A stretch of DNA of 64,000 bases from Paenibacillus sp. PK3_47 (lineage in GTDB: Bacteria; Bacillota; Bacilli; Paenibacillales; Paenibacillaceae), in NCBI RefSeq assembly GCF_023520895.1, contig NZ_CP026029.1:6634001-6698000 (forward strand), written 5' to 3'. The notes beneath the pieces are model-generated. The model did not search any database and was not told the origin of the DNA. It was given only the letters and a program-made list of their open reading frames with translations. Numbering within the stretch: position 1 is the first letter of the stretch; each line of letters opens with the position of its first letter. Below are positions 8,224 to 16,743 of this stretch, in pieces. A program made the position numbers and the translations under genes.

Positions 8224-9195
8224 TTACAACTTAAAATCCTCTGTCCTGAGCGTCATGAGCTCCTGCTTGCCGGGACTTGCGCTCTCGTATTGATGAAGCA
8301 GGCGCACCGCCTGGGCACGCACAGCCTTCTCTATAGCGTTACGGACATAGCGGGCATTGCTGAAAGCATGAAAGCTCTCTGTTTTTTCAACCAATAAATG
8401 CTGCTTAAGCTTGAGTATCGCCTGCGGCATCAGAATATAGTCACGCTCTTTGGCCATCAGCTCTGCAATCTGCAGCAGCTGGTCGATCGAATAATCCGGA
8501 AACTCCACCTGAATCGGAAACCGTGAAGGCAGACCGGGATTGCTCATCAGAAAATGATCGATCTCGTCCGAATATCCGGCCAGAATCAGCACAAACTGGC
8601 TGCGGTGATCCTCCATGGATTTGACCAGCGTATCAATAGCTTCCTTGCCAAAATCCTTATCGCCGCCGCGGGCCAGACTGTAAGCTTCATCAATGAATAA
8701 AATGCCGCCGAGCGCTTTTTTGACCAGATCCCGGGTTTTTTGCGCTGTATGGCCGATATACTCGCCTACAAGATCCGCACGCTCCACTTCGATAAGATGC
8801 CCTTTATTCAGCACACCCATGCGCTGAAACAGCTTGGCAACGATTCTCGCCACGGTTGTTTTGCCGGTTCCGGGATTGCCCTTGAACACCATATGATAAG
8901 CCTGGCCGCCGCTGGCAAGCCCTGCTTCACTCCGCATCTGGGTAATCTGCAGCAGGGCATATATCTCAAACACAAGCTCCTTGATATTATCCAAACCGAC
9001 CAGACCATCGAGTTCCCGGCTCAGTTCCTGAAACAATCCTCCGTAGCTGTTGCTTTTGGGAGGAAGTGTACAATTGGATTTCTCTTGCGCCCCGCTGATT
9101 GCCGCCGGAGGCTCCTGATTCCGCAGCACAATATTAATCTGTCTGGACGGTCTGCCTTCCTCCCGCCCGCTTGCCGCCGCTGCGCGTCCGTTCAT
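8224..9195 (-). CDS. spoVK: Stage V sporulation protein K, AAA ATPase
   Basis: This 323-aa AAA+ protein of the CbxX/CfqX type is needed for late spore maturation in B. subtilis. It shows Walker A GNPGTGKTT, Walker B GGILFIDEAYSLA and a sensor region LILAGYSDEIDHFLMSNPGL ending in an Arg finger (SRFP). The first 60 residues are variable and Ser/Pro-rich. I chose the ATG at 9195, placed well after GAGGTGAT. A GTG nine bases upstream lies inside that ribosome binding site. Confidence 0.93.
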   Translation of the reverse strand: MNGRAAAASGREEGRPSRQINIVLRNQEPPAAISGAQEKSNCTLPPKSNSYGGLFQELSRELDGLVGLDNIKELVFEIYALLQITQMRSEAGLASGGQAYHMVFKGNPGTGKTTVARIVAKLFQRMGVLNKGHLIEVERADLVGEYIGHTAQKTRDLVKKALGGILFIDEAYSLARGGDKDFGKEAIDTLVKSMEDHRSQFVLILAGYSDEIDHFLMSNPGLPSRFPIQVEFPDYSIDQLLQIAELMAKERDYILMPQAILKLKQHLLVEKTESFHAFSNARYVRNAIEKAVRAQAVRLLHQYESASPGKQELMTLRTEDFKL

Positions 9196-9296
9196 CGGTA
9201 TCACCTCATTATCCAGGGCTGACTGCTCTACCTCAAGTCTATTCCTGTTAACAAGTTCTTATTAGCAGATTCTGATTATTTATCACTTTGCGGAAA

Positions 9297-9953
9297 TTAC
9301 AGAAACAGCTGCTGCAGCTTCCATTTGGTATAGGCCAGAATTTCGCGCGATTTATACTTTGCCATCGACATGACTGCAGACTCGGTCAGCCCCAGCTCAG
9401 GCGCGGTATAACCAAGCTCCTCAGCAATTTCCAGGGCTCTGGTTCCGTGAAAGGAATGAGTGATGATAATAGCTGAAGCCATCCCCTCGCGATCCATAAT
9501 TTCCTTGCTGAACAAAAGATTCTCATAGGTGCTGGTAGCTTCATTCTCCATAAGGATATCCTCATCCGGAACGCCCTGCTCTACCAGGTAATTGCGCATC
9601 CCCTGGCCCTCGGTATACTTATAGCCTTCCTGGTCAAGTCCCCCCGATACAATAAACCGCCCGAACTTGCCTTCCCGGTACAGCTGCAGCCCGTAATCCA
9701 GCCGTTCCTTCAGGCCCGGGCTCGGTACGTCCCCCCACATTGACATGCCAAGAATAACTCCCGCATCCGCTTCTGCCATTGGTGAGGAGGTTACCGCGCT
9801 GTTGATTTTGTTAAAAACGACGGCACACCAGAGCAAGCCGGCCGCTGCAACAACCGCACAGGCAACAGCCAGGCGGCGTTTGCGGCGGGACCGCCTTTTG
9901 CCCGAAACTTTGCGGATCGGTGATGATCCCCGCTGATACACATACCATTCCAT
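9297..9953 (-). CDS. YdcF/SanA-type DUF218 membrane protein
   Basis: This 218-aa protein has a basic N-terminus (KRRSRRKRR) and one transmembrane helix at about residues 26-46, so the DUF218 domain should lie outside the cytoplasm. The domain shows AGVILGMSMWGD, FIVSGGLDQEG, EATSTYENLLFS and ITHSFHGTRALEIA, typical of the family. E. coli relatives (ElyC, SanA) affect envelope integrity, but the activity is unknown. The start ATG at 9953 follows AGGAGG and lies one base after the stop of the upstream DUF402 gene, so the two are translated together. Confidence 0.85.
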   Translation of the reverse strand: MEWYVYQRGSSPIRKVSGKRRSRRKRRLAVACAVVAAAGLLWCAVVFNKINSAVTSSPMAEADAGVILGMSMWGDVPSPGLKERLDYGLQLYREGKFGRFIVSGGLDQEGYKYTEGQGMRNYLVEQGVPDEDILMENEATSTYENLLFSKEIMDREGMASAIIITHSFHGTRALEIAEELGYTAPELGLTESAVMSMAKYKSREILAYTKWKLQQLFL

Positions 9954-9954
9954 G

Positions 9955-10509
9955 TTATTTCCTCCTGAATTCTCCGTGATGGAACAATTCGGCACGCTGC
10001 TTCAGAGAGAGAGAGAAAAAGGGAAAGGCATGTGCATCTATGCTGCGTAAAATATTCTTGGCGGTTGCCCAGGCCAGATTGTAGTCACTGTCGGTGATAT
10101 CGCCTCTTTCCAGCGCTTCCTCCAGTTCATCCTCATCCAGCAGATACACTTCTCCGTTCCAAAGCACTACAACGTCCAGATACAGGTCATCAAACCAGGG
10201 GACCCCCTGATCCGTAACGCCCTGAACCTTGCAGGTGTCGATATACCATTGTACGATATTTTGCCGATCATCAAACATAGCCGTCACAATATAGTGGCTG
10301 TCCTTGGGGAAATACTGGAGCCACGAATAACCTTTGTCCGCAATGCGGTATGTATGCCTGCCATAGCTTTTCCATAGGGGTTCCTTCAGCCCGTAAATCG
10401 TATAGAGCGTAATATATCCGCTGAACTCCCGTGTTTCCACATAGCGGCAAGCAAAATGGCGGCGCGTAATCCGGCGCCAGTTGGCCCGGTCTCCGAATTT
10501 ACGTTTCAT
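9955..10509 (-). CDS. DUF402 protein, likely nucleoside phosphatase
   Basis: This 184-aa cytoplasmic protein has the DUF402 pattern: DSHYIVTAMFDDRQNIVQWYID, then VPWFDDLYLDVVVLWNGEVYLLDEDELEEAL. The acidic residues bind metal in characterised relatives, which hydrolyse nucleoside tri- and diphosphates (the Staphylococcus Ntdp type). The start has an ATG behind GAGAGGG. It is the first gene of a pair with the DUF218 protein. Confidence 0.82.
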   Translation of the reverse strand: MKRKFGDRANWRRITRRHFACRYVETREFSGYITLYTIYGLKEPLWKSYGRHTYRIADKGYSWLQYFPKDSHYIVTAMFDDRQNIVQWYIDTCKVQGVTDQGVPWFDDLYLDVVVLWNGEVYLLDEDELEEALERGDITDSDYNLAWATAKNILRSIDAHAFPFFSLSLKQRAELFHHGEFRRK

Positions 10510-10844
10510 ATGAATTACCCTCTCCGTGATTTCATTCCTGAAAGCTCATAACCTCAGTCATGGACAAATGCTTGAGCAGATATCCCTCTATTAACAATTC
10601 TCTTATAAAATATCCCACAAAGTGCGGCTCTTCTTCGATGCGCAATTTAAAAAGTCGGCCGTCTTCGGACCATTATTGCTTTGGCAATTGCTTCCCCTTC
10701 TTTATATGTTAATTCTTTGTTGCTCTCCGCGTCAACTGAAGTCCGCTTTGCTTCACAAATAGACTAGGACCGGGTGAGGATGCAGATAGTATTATCTAAC
10801 CTTAAATGATCTCTTTTAACCTGCGGCGGGTCTAAACAAAAAAA
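10510..10844. other. Intergenic region, no gene seen
   Basis: The region between the PBP1 terminator and the DUF402 gene should hold the minus-strand promoter of the DUF402-DUF218 pair. I see no open frame with a ribosome binding site and no recognisable RNA. Confidence 0.4.
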
Positions 10845-10892
10845 CACCAGCCGGGTGCACCTTTAAAATAAAAGGTGATTCCACAGCTGGCG
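10845..10892 (-). terminator. Terminator of the PBP1 gene
   Basis: On the minus strand a long imperfect stem (CGCCAGCTGTGG...CACCTTTT paired with AAAAGGTGCACCCGGCTGGTG) is followed by seven T near 10838-10844. Confidence 0.8.
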
Positions 10893-10971
10893 TTAACCTG
10901 TAAATGTACTAAAATCACAATTCTGTCCTTACTAAAGTTTAAAAGCAATACTGCTCAGCAAGCAACAACTG

Positions 10972-13689
10972 CTACTGCACACTGCTTTCGTCTACAAAGC
11001 CTGCGGCAGGATCTACACCGGCGTTGGTACCGTTGTCCGGTCCCGGATTCCCGGCAGCAGCCGTAGCCTCCGGAGAAGGAGCAGGGGGCGGTGTTGCCGG
11101 AACCGGCGGAGCGGTTATTTCCGGCGGAGTCTCACTTCCGCCGGTGTTACCGCTGCCGTCCCCGTTTCCGCTGCCACCACCGTTACCATTCCCGTTGCCG
11201 TTACCATTATTCCCGTTGCCATTGCCGTTTCCGTTTCCATTTCCATTACCATTACCATTTCCATTAACGTTACCATTACCGTTACCATTACCATTTCCGT
11301 TGCCATTCCCGTTATTGCCGCTCCAATTACCTTCGCCTTCGTTCCATTCATCTTCCGGACTCTCCGTCGGAAGGTTAGGATCAATAGTAGGCACGGGCTC
11401 AGGGGTCTGAAGCTCATCCTGCACGGCAATGGTTACTGCACCGGAAGGCTCGCTTTCCACATCCAGCTCAGGATAATATGCCGTAACATAATATTCATAG
11501 GTCAGTCCAGGCATGGCGCTTATATCGCCTACACTTGCATTCGTCGTATTCATGACCGGACTGTATTCGGACTCCGAGGATTCCCGGCGGTAAATCCGGT
11601 ATTCCACCCCGTCACCCGGAACAGGCTCCCAGCTGAGATTGACGGTCATTGTCGAAGAATCGTAAGAGGCTGACAGGCCGCTTACCGTGGCTACAGCTTC
11701 CGGCGTCTCCGTCGGTTCAACTACTTCTTCATTGACCACATTGTTAGGCTTAGGGAAAGATTTCTCCTCTATCCCCTCAAGCGCTTCTTCCATCACCTTA
11801 CCCCAGAACGCCGCGGCTAGCGGACTGCTGTTCTTGAGCAAATGGGTCTTACTCGGTTTGTCATACCCCATCCATACGGCTGCAGTCCATTCCGGAGTGT
11901 AGCCTACAAACCAGACATCACGGTTGGAGCTGATGCCGTCGTACCCGCTTTGGGTAGTACCGGTCTTACCGGCAACCGGGCGGCTGATCTTGGCCTTTCT
12001 GCCCGTTCCGTCCTGTACTACCTCCTGCATCATCTCCGTCATCTGGTAAGCGGTCTGCTCGCTCATGACCCGTTCTGGTGTAGTATTTGCCTTGTAAACT
12101 GTATCCCCGTCACTATTAGTAATCGATTTAATCGAATACGCATCGCGGAGCTCGCCCCCGTTCGCAAAAGCACTGTAGGCCTGAGCCATCTCCAGCGTAT
12201 TGGTCCCTTTGCTCATCCCGCCCAGCGCAAGTGACAGGTTCTTGTCTTCATCTGCAAGGCCGATTCCCAGATTCTTAGCGAACTGGAATCCGGTGTCCAC
12301 GCCAATTTCATTCAGCAGCCACACGGCCGGAATATTTTCCGACTTTGTAATCGCTGCGCTCATGCTGATCGTCGACGAATAACCGTGCAGGTTGTTCGGG
12401 CAGTATTTCCCGAAGCACTGCTTCTCGTTGCTCAGCATGGAATCACTTGTAAACTTACCCGATTCAAGCGCAGGAGCGTATGCAACCAGCGGCTTAAAGG
12501 CTGAGCCCGGAGATCTGCGGCTGTCGTTCACACGGCTGAATCCTTTTTTCTCATAGTTACGTCCGCCGAGCAGCGCCACAATACTTCCGTTCTCCTGGTT
12601 GATGATCGTCATCGAACCCTGAACGATTTCCTCATCCGCACTTTCCTCGAAGTTCTCACTGTCTGCGAACGCATCCTCTACCGTCTCCTGGGCATGCTTA
12701 TCCATGGTAGTGTAGATTTTGTATCCGCCGATATTCAGATCATCTTCCGTAAGTCCGAACTTCTCTTCCGCCTCATCAATTGCATAATCGATAAATGCCT
12801 GGTAACGCTGCTTGCTCTCAGGCGGCTTATAGTTGTAATCTACGGCTTTGGCTTCTTCCATTTCCTGCTGGGTAATATACCCCTGCTCATTCATGAGCGT
12901 CAGCACTACCGCACGGCGTTCCTTGGACAGGTCCGGATTACGCAGCGGATTGTAACGGGAAGGACCCTTCGGCATTGCAGCCAGCGTGGCCATTTCCCAA
13001 ATATCCAAGTCCTCCAGATTGCTTTTGCCAAAATAACGGATGGAGGCCGCTTTGATGCCATATACAGTTCCTCCGAAATTGATCCGGTTGAGGTACATCG
13101 TAATAATCTCTTCCTTGGTCTCCTGCTTCTCGAGCGCTACTGCGATCGATACCTCAGTCGCTTTGCGGAAAAAGGTTTTGTCACGCGTCAGGAAGATATT
13201 TTTGGCCAGCTGCTGGGTAATGGTACTGCCGCCTTCCACCATGCTGCGTGCCGCAATATCCTTCACGGCCGCACGGCCGATGGACCATAGATCCACACCT
13301 TTGTGCTCAAAGAACCTTTTATCCTCGGTCGCGACAAAAGCATTCACCAGCAGCGGCGGAATATCCTCATATTCTACCGGATCACTTTTTTCCAGCGACA
13401 GCTCGCCGATCAGATTGGCATTACGGTCATACACTTTGGTTGTCGGGTTAACGGTCAGCTTATCCCTGTTCTCATCCAGCAGCTTCGAGCCGTTGAGCAT
13501 AATGAACAGGTAACCGCCCAGCGCACAAAAAACCGCCAGCGCCACAGCGAAAAACATACTCCACAGCACACGCTTCTTCGTTAAGAACTTTTTCTTTTTC
13601 TTTGGCTTTCCTGGCTTCCCCTTGGAGCTTGAACTGCCTGAGGGTCTCTGTCTATTACGGTTCGTCCTGGATATTTCGTCTCTGGACAT
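10972..13689 (-). CDS. Bifunctional class A penicillin-binding protein with FN3 domain and Gly/Asn-repeat tail
   Basis: This 905-aa enzyme polymerises and cross-links peptidoglycan at the outer face of the membrane. A Lys-rich cytoplasmic start (GKPGKPKKKKKFLTKKR) precedes one transmembrane helix near 40-65. The GT51 glycosyltransferase has EDKRFFEHKGVD. The transpeptidase has SPGSAFK (SxxK), SENIPAV (SxN) and KTGTTQSG (KTG). A fibronectin-type-III-like module follows (about 672-760), then a Pro/Glu linker, a tract of about 50 residues of alternating Gly and Asn, and a Pro/Ala-rich end. The repeat tail is unusual. It is the ponA/PBP1A-1B type; I leave the symbol open. Confidence 0.93.
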   Translation of the reverse strand: MSRDEISRTNRNRQRPSGSSSSKGKPGKPKKKKKFLTKKRVLWSMFFAVALAVFCALGGYLFIMLNGSKLLDENRDKLTVNPTTKVYDRNANLIGELSLEKSDPVEYEDIPPLLVNAFVATEDKRFFEHKGVDLWSIGRAAVKDIAARSMVEGGSTITQQLAKNIFLTRDKTFFRKATEVSIAVALEKQETKEEIITMYLNRINFGGTVYGIKAASIRYFGKSNLEDLDIWEMATLAAMPKGPSRYNPLRNPDLSKERRAVVLTLMNEQGYITQQEMEEAKAVDYNYKPPESKQRYQAFIDYAIDEAEEKFGLTEDDLNIGGYKIYTTMDKHAQETVEDAFADSENFEESADEEIVQGSMTIINQENGSIVALLGGRNYEKKGFSRVNDSRRSPGSAFKPLVAYAPALESGKFTSDSMLSNEKQCFGKYCPNNLHGYSSTISMSAAITKSENIPAVWLLNEIGVDTGFQFAKNLGIGLADEDKNLSLALGGMSKGTNTLEMAQAYSAFANGGELRDAYSIKSITNSDGDTVYKANTTPERVMSEQTAYQMTEMMQEVVQDGTGRKAKISRPVAGKTGTTQSGYDGISSNRDVWFVGYTPEWTAAVWMGYDKPSKTHLLKNSSPLAAAFWGKVMEEALEGIEEKSFPKPNNVVNEEVVEPTETPEAVATVSGLSASYDSSTMTVNLSWEPVPGDGVEYRIYRRESSESEYSPVMNTTNASVGDISAMPGLTYEYYVTAYYPELDVESEPSGAVTIAVQDELQTPEPVPTIDPNLPTESPEDEWNEGEGNWSGNNGNGNGNGNGNGNGNVNGNGNGNGNGNGNGNGNGNNGNGNGNGNGGGSGNGDGSGNTGGSETPPEITAPPVPATPPPAPSPEATAAAGNPGPDNGTNAGVDPAAGFVDESSVQ
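11160..11325 (-). repeat. Gly-Asn codon repeat in the PBP1 tail
   Basis: A near-hexanucleotide repeat of the type (AAYGGN)n runs for about 165 bp inside the PBP1 gene and encodes an (Asn-Gly)n tract broken by one Val and a few Gly. Third positions vary, which suggests selection on the protein rather than recent slippage. It should form a flexible, uncharged extracellular tail. Confidence 0.85.
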
Positions 13690-13826
13690 GGTTCCTCCTG
13701 ACTCCCTTTCGGAAATATCTTCAAAGTATGAGCACGAATGAAAAGAACAACCTTCTCAGGTTGCTCTCGCACTCTCTATTCAAACGATTTATAAACAAAA
13801 AGGTTTCGATTCAAAACAATAAAAAG

Positions 13827-14066
13827 TTACTCTTCGCTTGTGTTGTCCTGCATCAGCGATACGCTGCGCTGCGGCGTAAAGGTGGAAATGGCATGCTTGT
13901 ACACCATTTGCTGACGGCCGTCGCTGTCAATGACAATGGTGAAATTGTCGAACGCTTTGATGATTCCCCGAATCTGAAATCCGTTGGTCAAATATACTGT
14001 AGCAGGGATATTCTCTTTGCGCAGCTGGTTCAAGAACGTATCTTGGATGTTAATGGACTTGTTCAT
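13827..14066 (-). CDS. hfq: RNA chaperone Hfq
   Basis: This 79-aa Sm-like protein pairs small RNAs with mRNAs as a hexamer. Sm1 is at LRKENIPATVYLTNGFQIRGIIKAFDNF and Sm2 at QQMVYKHAISTFTP, with the conserved YKHAIST. I chose the ATG at 14066 (MNKSINIQDTFLNQLRK) behind GGGGG; an upstream in-frame start would add 16 residues unlike Hfq. It lies directly after miaA, the conserved order. Confidence 0.96.
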   Translation of the reverse strand: MNKSINIQDTFLNQLRKENIPATVYLTNGFQIRGIIKAFDNFTIVIDSDGRQQMVYKHAISTFTPQRSVSLMQDNTSEE

Positions 14067-14085
14067 ATGACGTACCCCCAATGGT

Positions 14086-15066
14086 TCAATTAGATTGTTC
14101 AGAAGTATATTCAAGACCTGAGAGAAACTTTCCTGCTATTATATCACGTATTTTTTGAAAATTCTCAAGAAAGTTTTGATCATCGAAATCGTCGATCCAC
14201 TGAATGTCCTTCATGTGGCGGAACCATGACAGCTGTCTTTTGGCGAAGCGGCGGGTATCGCGTTTGAGCAGTGTCACGGCCTCGTCCAGCGTAAGTTCTC
14301 CCGCGAGATAAGCGGCAATTTCCTTGTAGCCCAATCCCTGCATGGATACAAGATTTCTGCTGTAGCCGTGTTCCAGCAGTCCTTTTACCTCGTCAATGAG
14401 CCCGTTAGCCAGCATCTGGTCGATTCGGTCCTCAATACGTTTATATAGTATTTTCCGGTCCATTGTCAAACCTATGAGGCACAGCTCATATGGAGATTCC
14501 TTCTTCTGGCCCTCCTGGGAAGCGGAAAGTGTAACCTTTGTCTGATGGTGAATTTCCAGCGCGCGGATGATTCTGCGGCGGTCATTCGGATGCAGCCGGG
14601 CCGCACTGACAGGGTCCACAGCAGCCAGTCTGGCATGCAGCGCTTCCGCTCCGTGCTCTTCAGCAAAGGCATCCTGTTCACTGCGGAAGGCCTCGTCCGC
14701 GACAGCTTCGGAGAAGCGGAATCCGTAGCAGAGAGATTCAATGTAGAGTCCGGTTCCGCCGACAATAAAAGGCAGCTTCCCCCTCGAGCTGATCTCCTCA
14801 ATCAGCCTCTTGCCCTGTTCCTGAAACTCAGCTGCGGAGTAGGCATCCTCCGGATCATGAATATCAATCAGATGATGAGGGATCCCCCGCATCTCCTCCG
14901 GTGTAATCTTGGCGGTCCCAATATCCATACCCCGGTAGACCTGCATGGAATCACCGGAAATAATTTCAGCCCCGTAGGCTTCTGCGAGTTCCAGGCTGAG
15001 CCTTGTTTTGCCCACTGCAGTCGGTCCCAGAAGCACCAGAACCTTATGTTTGGTCTTCGTTGTCAA
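14086..15066 (-). CDS. miaA: tRNA dimethylallyltransferase MiaA
   Basis: This 326-aa enzyme adds an isopentenyl group to A37 of tRNAs that read UNN codons. The P-loop is GPTAVGKTRLS at about residue 13, followed by GAEIISGDSMQVYRGMDIGTAKI, HHLIDI and GGTGLYIESL, all family marks. The TTG start overlaps the stop codon of the methyltransferase upstream (TTGA), so translation is coupled. Confidence 0.96.
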   Translation of the reverse strand: MTTKTKHKVLVLLGPTAVGKTRLSLELAEAYGAEIISGDSMQVYRGMDIGTAKITPEEMRGIPHHLIDIHDPEDAYSAAEFQEQGKRLIEEISSRGKLPFIVGGTGLYIESLCYGFRFSEAVADEAFRSEQDAFAEEHGAEALHARLAAVDPVSAARLHPNDRRRIIRALEIHHQTKVTLSASQEGQKKESPYELCLIGLTMDRKILYKRIEDRIDQMLANGLIDEVKGLLEHGYSRNLVSMQGLGYKEIAAYLAGELTLDEAVTLLKRDTRRFAKRQLSWFRHMKDIQWIDDFDDQNFLENFQKIRDIIAGKFLSGLEYTSEQSN

Positions 15067-15836
15067 TTGCGTATCACCCCGTACGAAGTTTTGGAGCTGC
15101 CGCGCAGGAGCTCGGTAAATCCGAGACGCGCGAATTCTCCGCTTAATGCTTTTTCTTTCAGTAAAACGGTTTTGCGGGCAACTCTGACCGCCTCGGCCAC
15201 GCTTTCCGGTGACAGTGCCGCATCGTTCGCGAACTGGCGCAGCGGGGAGATCGCCGAAGAATCCGTAAGCGGCACCCTGAACATCGGATCAAAATAAACG
15301 ATGTCCACGCTCTTGTCCGGCTGGCTCCGCAGATACTGCAGGTGGTCACTGTGCACGACCCGGATGCGGCGCAGCGCCTCGTTCACTTTGGGCTGCCCGG
15401 AGACATACTCTCTCATCCCTTCAAGCAGCAGCGCATACAGCGGAAGAGAGCTCTCTAGTGCGGTGACAGACGAGCTCTCTCCGCCGTAAACGGAGAACAG
15501 CAGCGAATCGCTGCCCAGGCCTGCTGTGCAGTCTAGCACGCTGTCACCGGGCTCCATCGCAGCAGCCTCAATAATAGGGTCCGGTTCCCCTTTCAGAATC
15601 CGCTTAGCCCGGACAAAGCCCATACTGGGGTGAAACTCCATCGCCGGCATGTCAGGCGTAATCAGCCGGACGGCTTCCTGCAAAATCACCAGGATTTCCG
15701 CATCCCCGTAACGTTCTGCCATCTTCGGGATGGACAACCGCCCGCGCGGTGCAAAGGCGGTGCCGGTATGCTCCGCAAGCCGCCGGGCACGCAGGATGAT
15801 TTCCGGATTCGGGTCAAAGCCCGTTGTTATAATCAT
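15063..15836 (-). CDS. Class I SAM-dependent methyltransferase, RsmJ-like
   Basis: This 257-aa protein has SAM motif I in SVLDCTAGLGSDSLLFS and the catalytic-loop-like DIVYFDPMFRVPL, close to the DPMF motif of RsmJ/YhiQ (16S rRNA guanine N2 methylation). The N-terminal part (APRGRLSIPKMAERYG) replaces the enterobacterial start. I chose the ATG at 15836 after GGAGG; the longer upstream frame shows no ribosome binding site. It overlaps miaA by four bases. The target nucleotide is inferred, not shown. Confidence 0.82.
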   Translation of the reverse strand: MIITTGFDPNPEIILRARRLAEHTGTAFAPRGRLSIPKMAERYGDAEILVILQEAVRLITPDMPAMEFHPSMGFVRAKRILKGEPDPIIEAAAMEPGDSVLDCTAGLGSDSLLFSVYGGESSSVTALESSLPLYALLLEGMREYVSGQPKVNEALRRIRVVHSDHLQYLRSQPDKSVDIVYFDPMFRVPLTDSSAISPLRQFANDAALSPESVAEAVRVARKTVLLKEKALSGEFARLGFTELLRGSSKTSYGVIRN

Positions 15837-16163
15837 GCTTCCTCCGATCTGGTACGCTTTAAGCTGTAAGTATAAAGTAGTTTTTGTATAAACAAGGTAT
15901 ATGGTGTGCCTTCTTCGGTATTTCATCCTCTGCAGCGGAGTGCACACACACCAGGAATGATTATTCGGGCGCCATCCAGTAACTAAGCTTGAAGACGTAC
16001 TTTGGAGTCTAAATACCAAAAAAGGTTGCCGCGCTTGCACATGGTGCCGCAGAATTCACGCTAAACCGCTGAAAATTTGCGTCAAAGGCCCCGCAAAGTA
16101 TGAGTCTGCGAACGTACTACAGACCTTATTGGGATTTCCTCCACCTAATTCTGTTCTTTTTCA
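15837..16163. other. Upstream region of the methyltransferase-miaA-hfq genes
   Basis: No supported gene. The promoter for the minus-strand methyltransferase-miaA-hfq run should lie here, but I cannot single out clear -35 and -10 boxes. The stretch 16311-16743 on the other side of the dispersed repeat also shows no gene. Confidence 0.35.
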
Positions 16164-16306
16164 TCATTTATGAGCTTTAGTTGGAAATTCTCCAGGTAAC
16201 CGGACGTATATAGCGCTTTTGTGACTTTGCGCGTCCATTTAAGTGGACTTTTTCCCACTCGTGTTGGAATACCGGTACTTATCAGAGAATTAAATGGAGA
16301 ATTTCC
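16164..16306 (+). repeat. Dispersed repeat copy A (124-bp core with terminal inverted repeats)
   Basis: The core at 16183-16306 starts GGAAATTCTCCA and ends with its exact reverse complement TGGAGAATTTCC. It shares long stretches with copy B at 42035-42178 (opposite strand): TTAGTTGGAAATTCTCCAG, GGACTTTTTCCC, ATACCGGTA and GAGAATTAAATGGAGA. Similarity continues about 20 bp past the left end (TCATTTAT...TTTAGTT). The small open frame across it is a by-product of the repeat. Confidence 0.85.
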
Positions 16307-16743
16307 GCCACCCCATGCCTGAAGTGCCCGCTTAAGGTCTATCGTAGTCATGCTGTTCAATGTACCCTTGAAGATATTCACCAGACCCTGCTAAACGCCA
16401 ACTAAGCCCACTCAAAAGTCATAAGCCAACTATGATCGTTTGCTCCTGCTCCAGCATCCCAGGTTATGCAAATAAAGCCAGATTCCACACTTAAACAGCC
16501 CGCTTAAATTGTATGAATTGTATGAATCACAGTTAAAGTCTGCTCGCTGGCCCCGCCTCACCTAGCCTCCAGCTTAAATATAAAGCCAGCGGCGCAGATG
16601 AACTGCAGCTTGAGCATGTATACAACGGCTGGTCCGCAATGTCGTCTGTCCGGCTGAAAAGCACAATAAACCAAATATACTATCAAGTAACCTTAACATG
16701 CCCCTCTCCCAGCCTGCCTTCAACTAGTAAAATGATCAGGCCG

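Noticed and set aside
16145..16381. 78-codon minus-strand frame
   Set aside because: It coincides with dispersed repeat copy A. The matching repeat copy B does not keep the frame.
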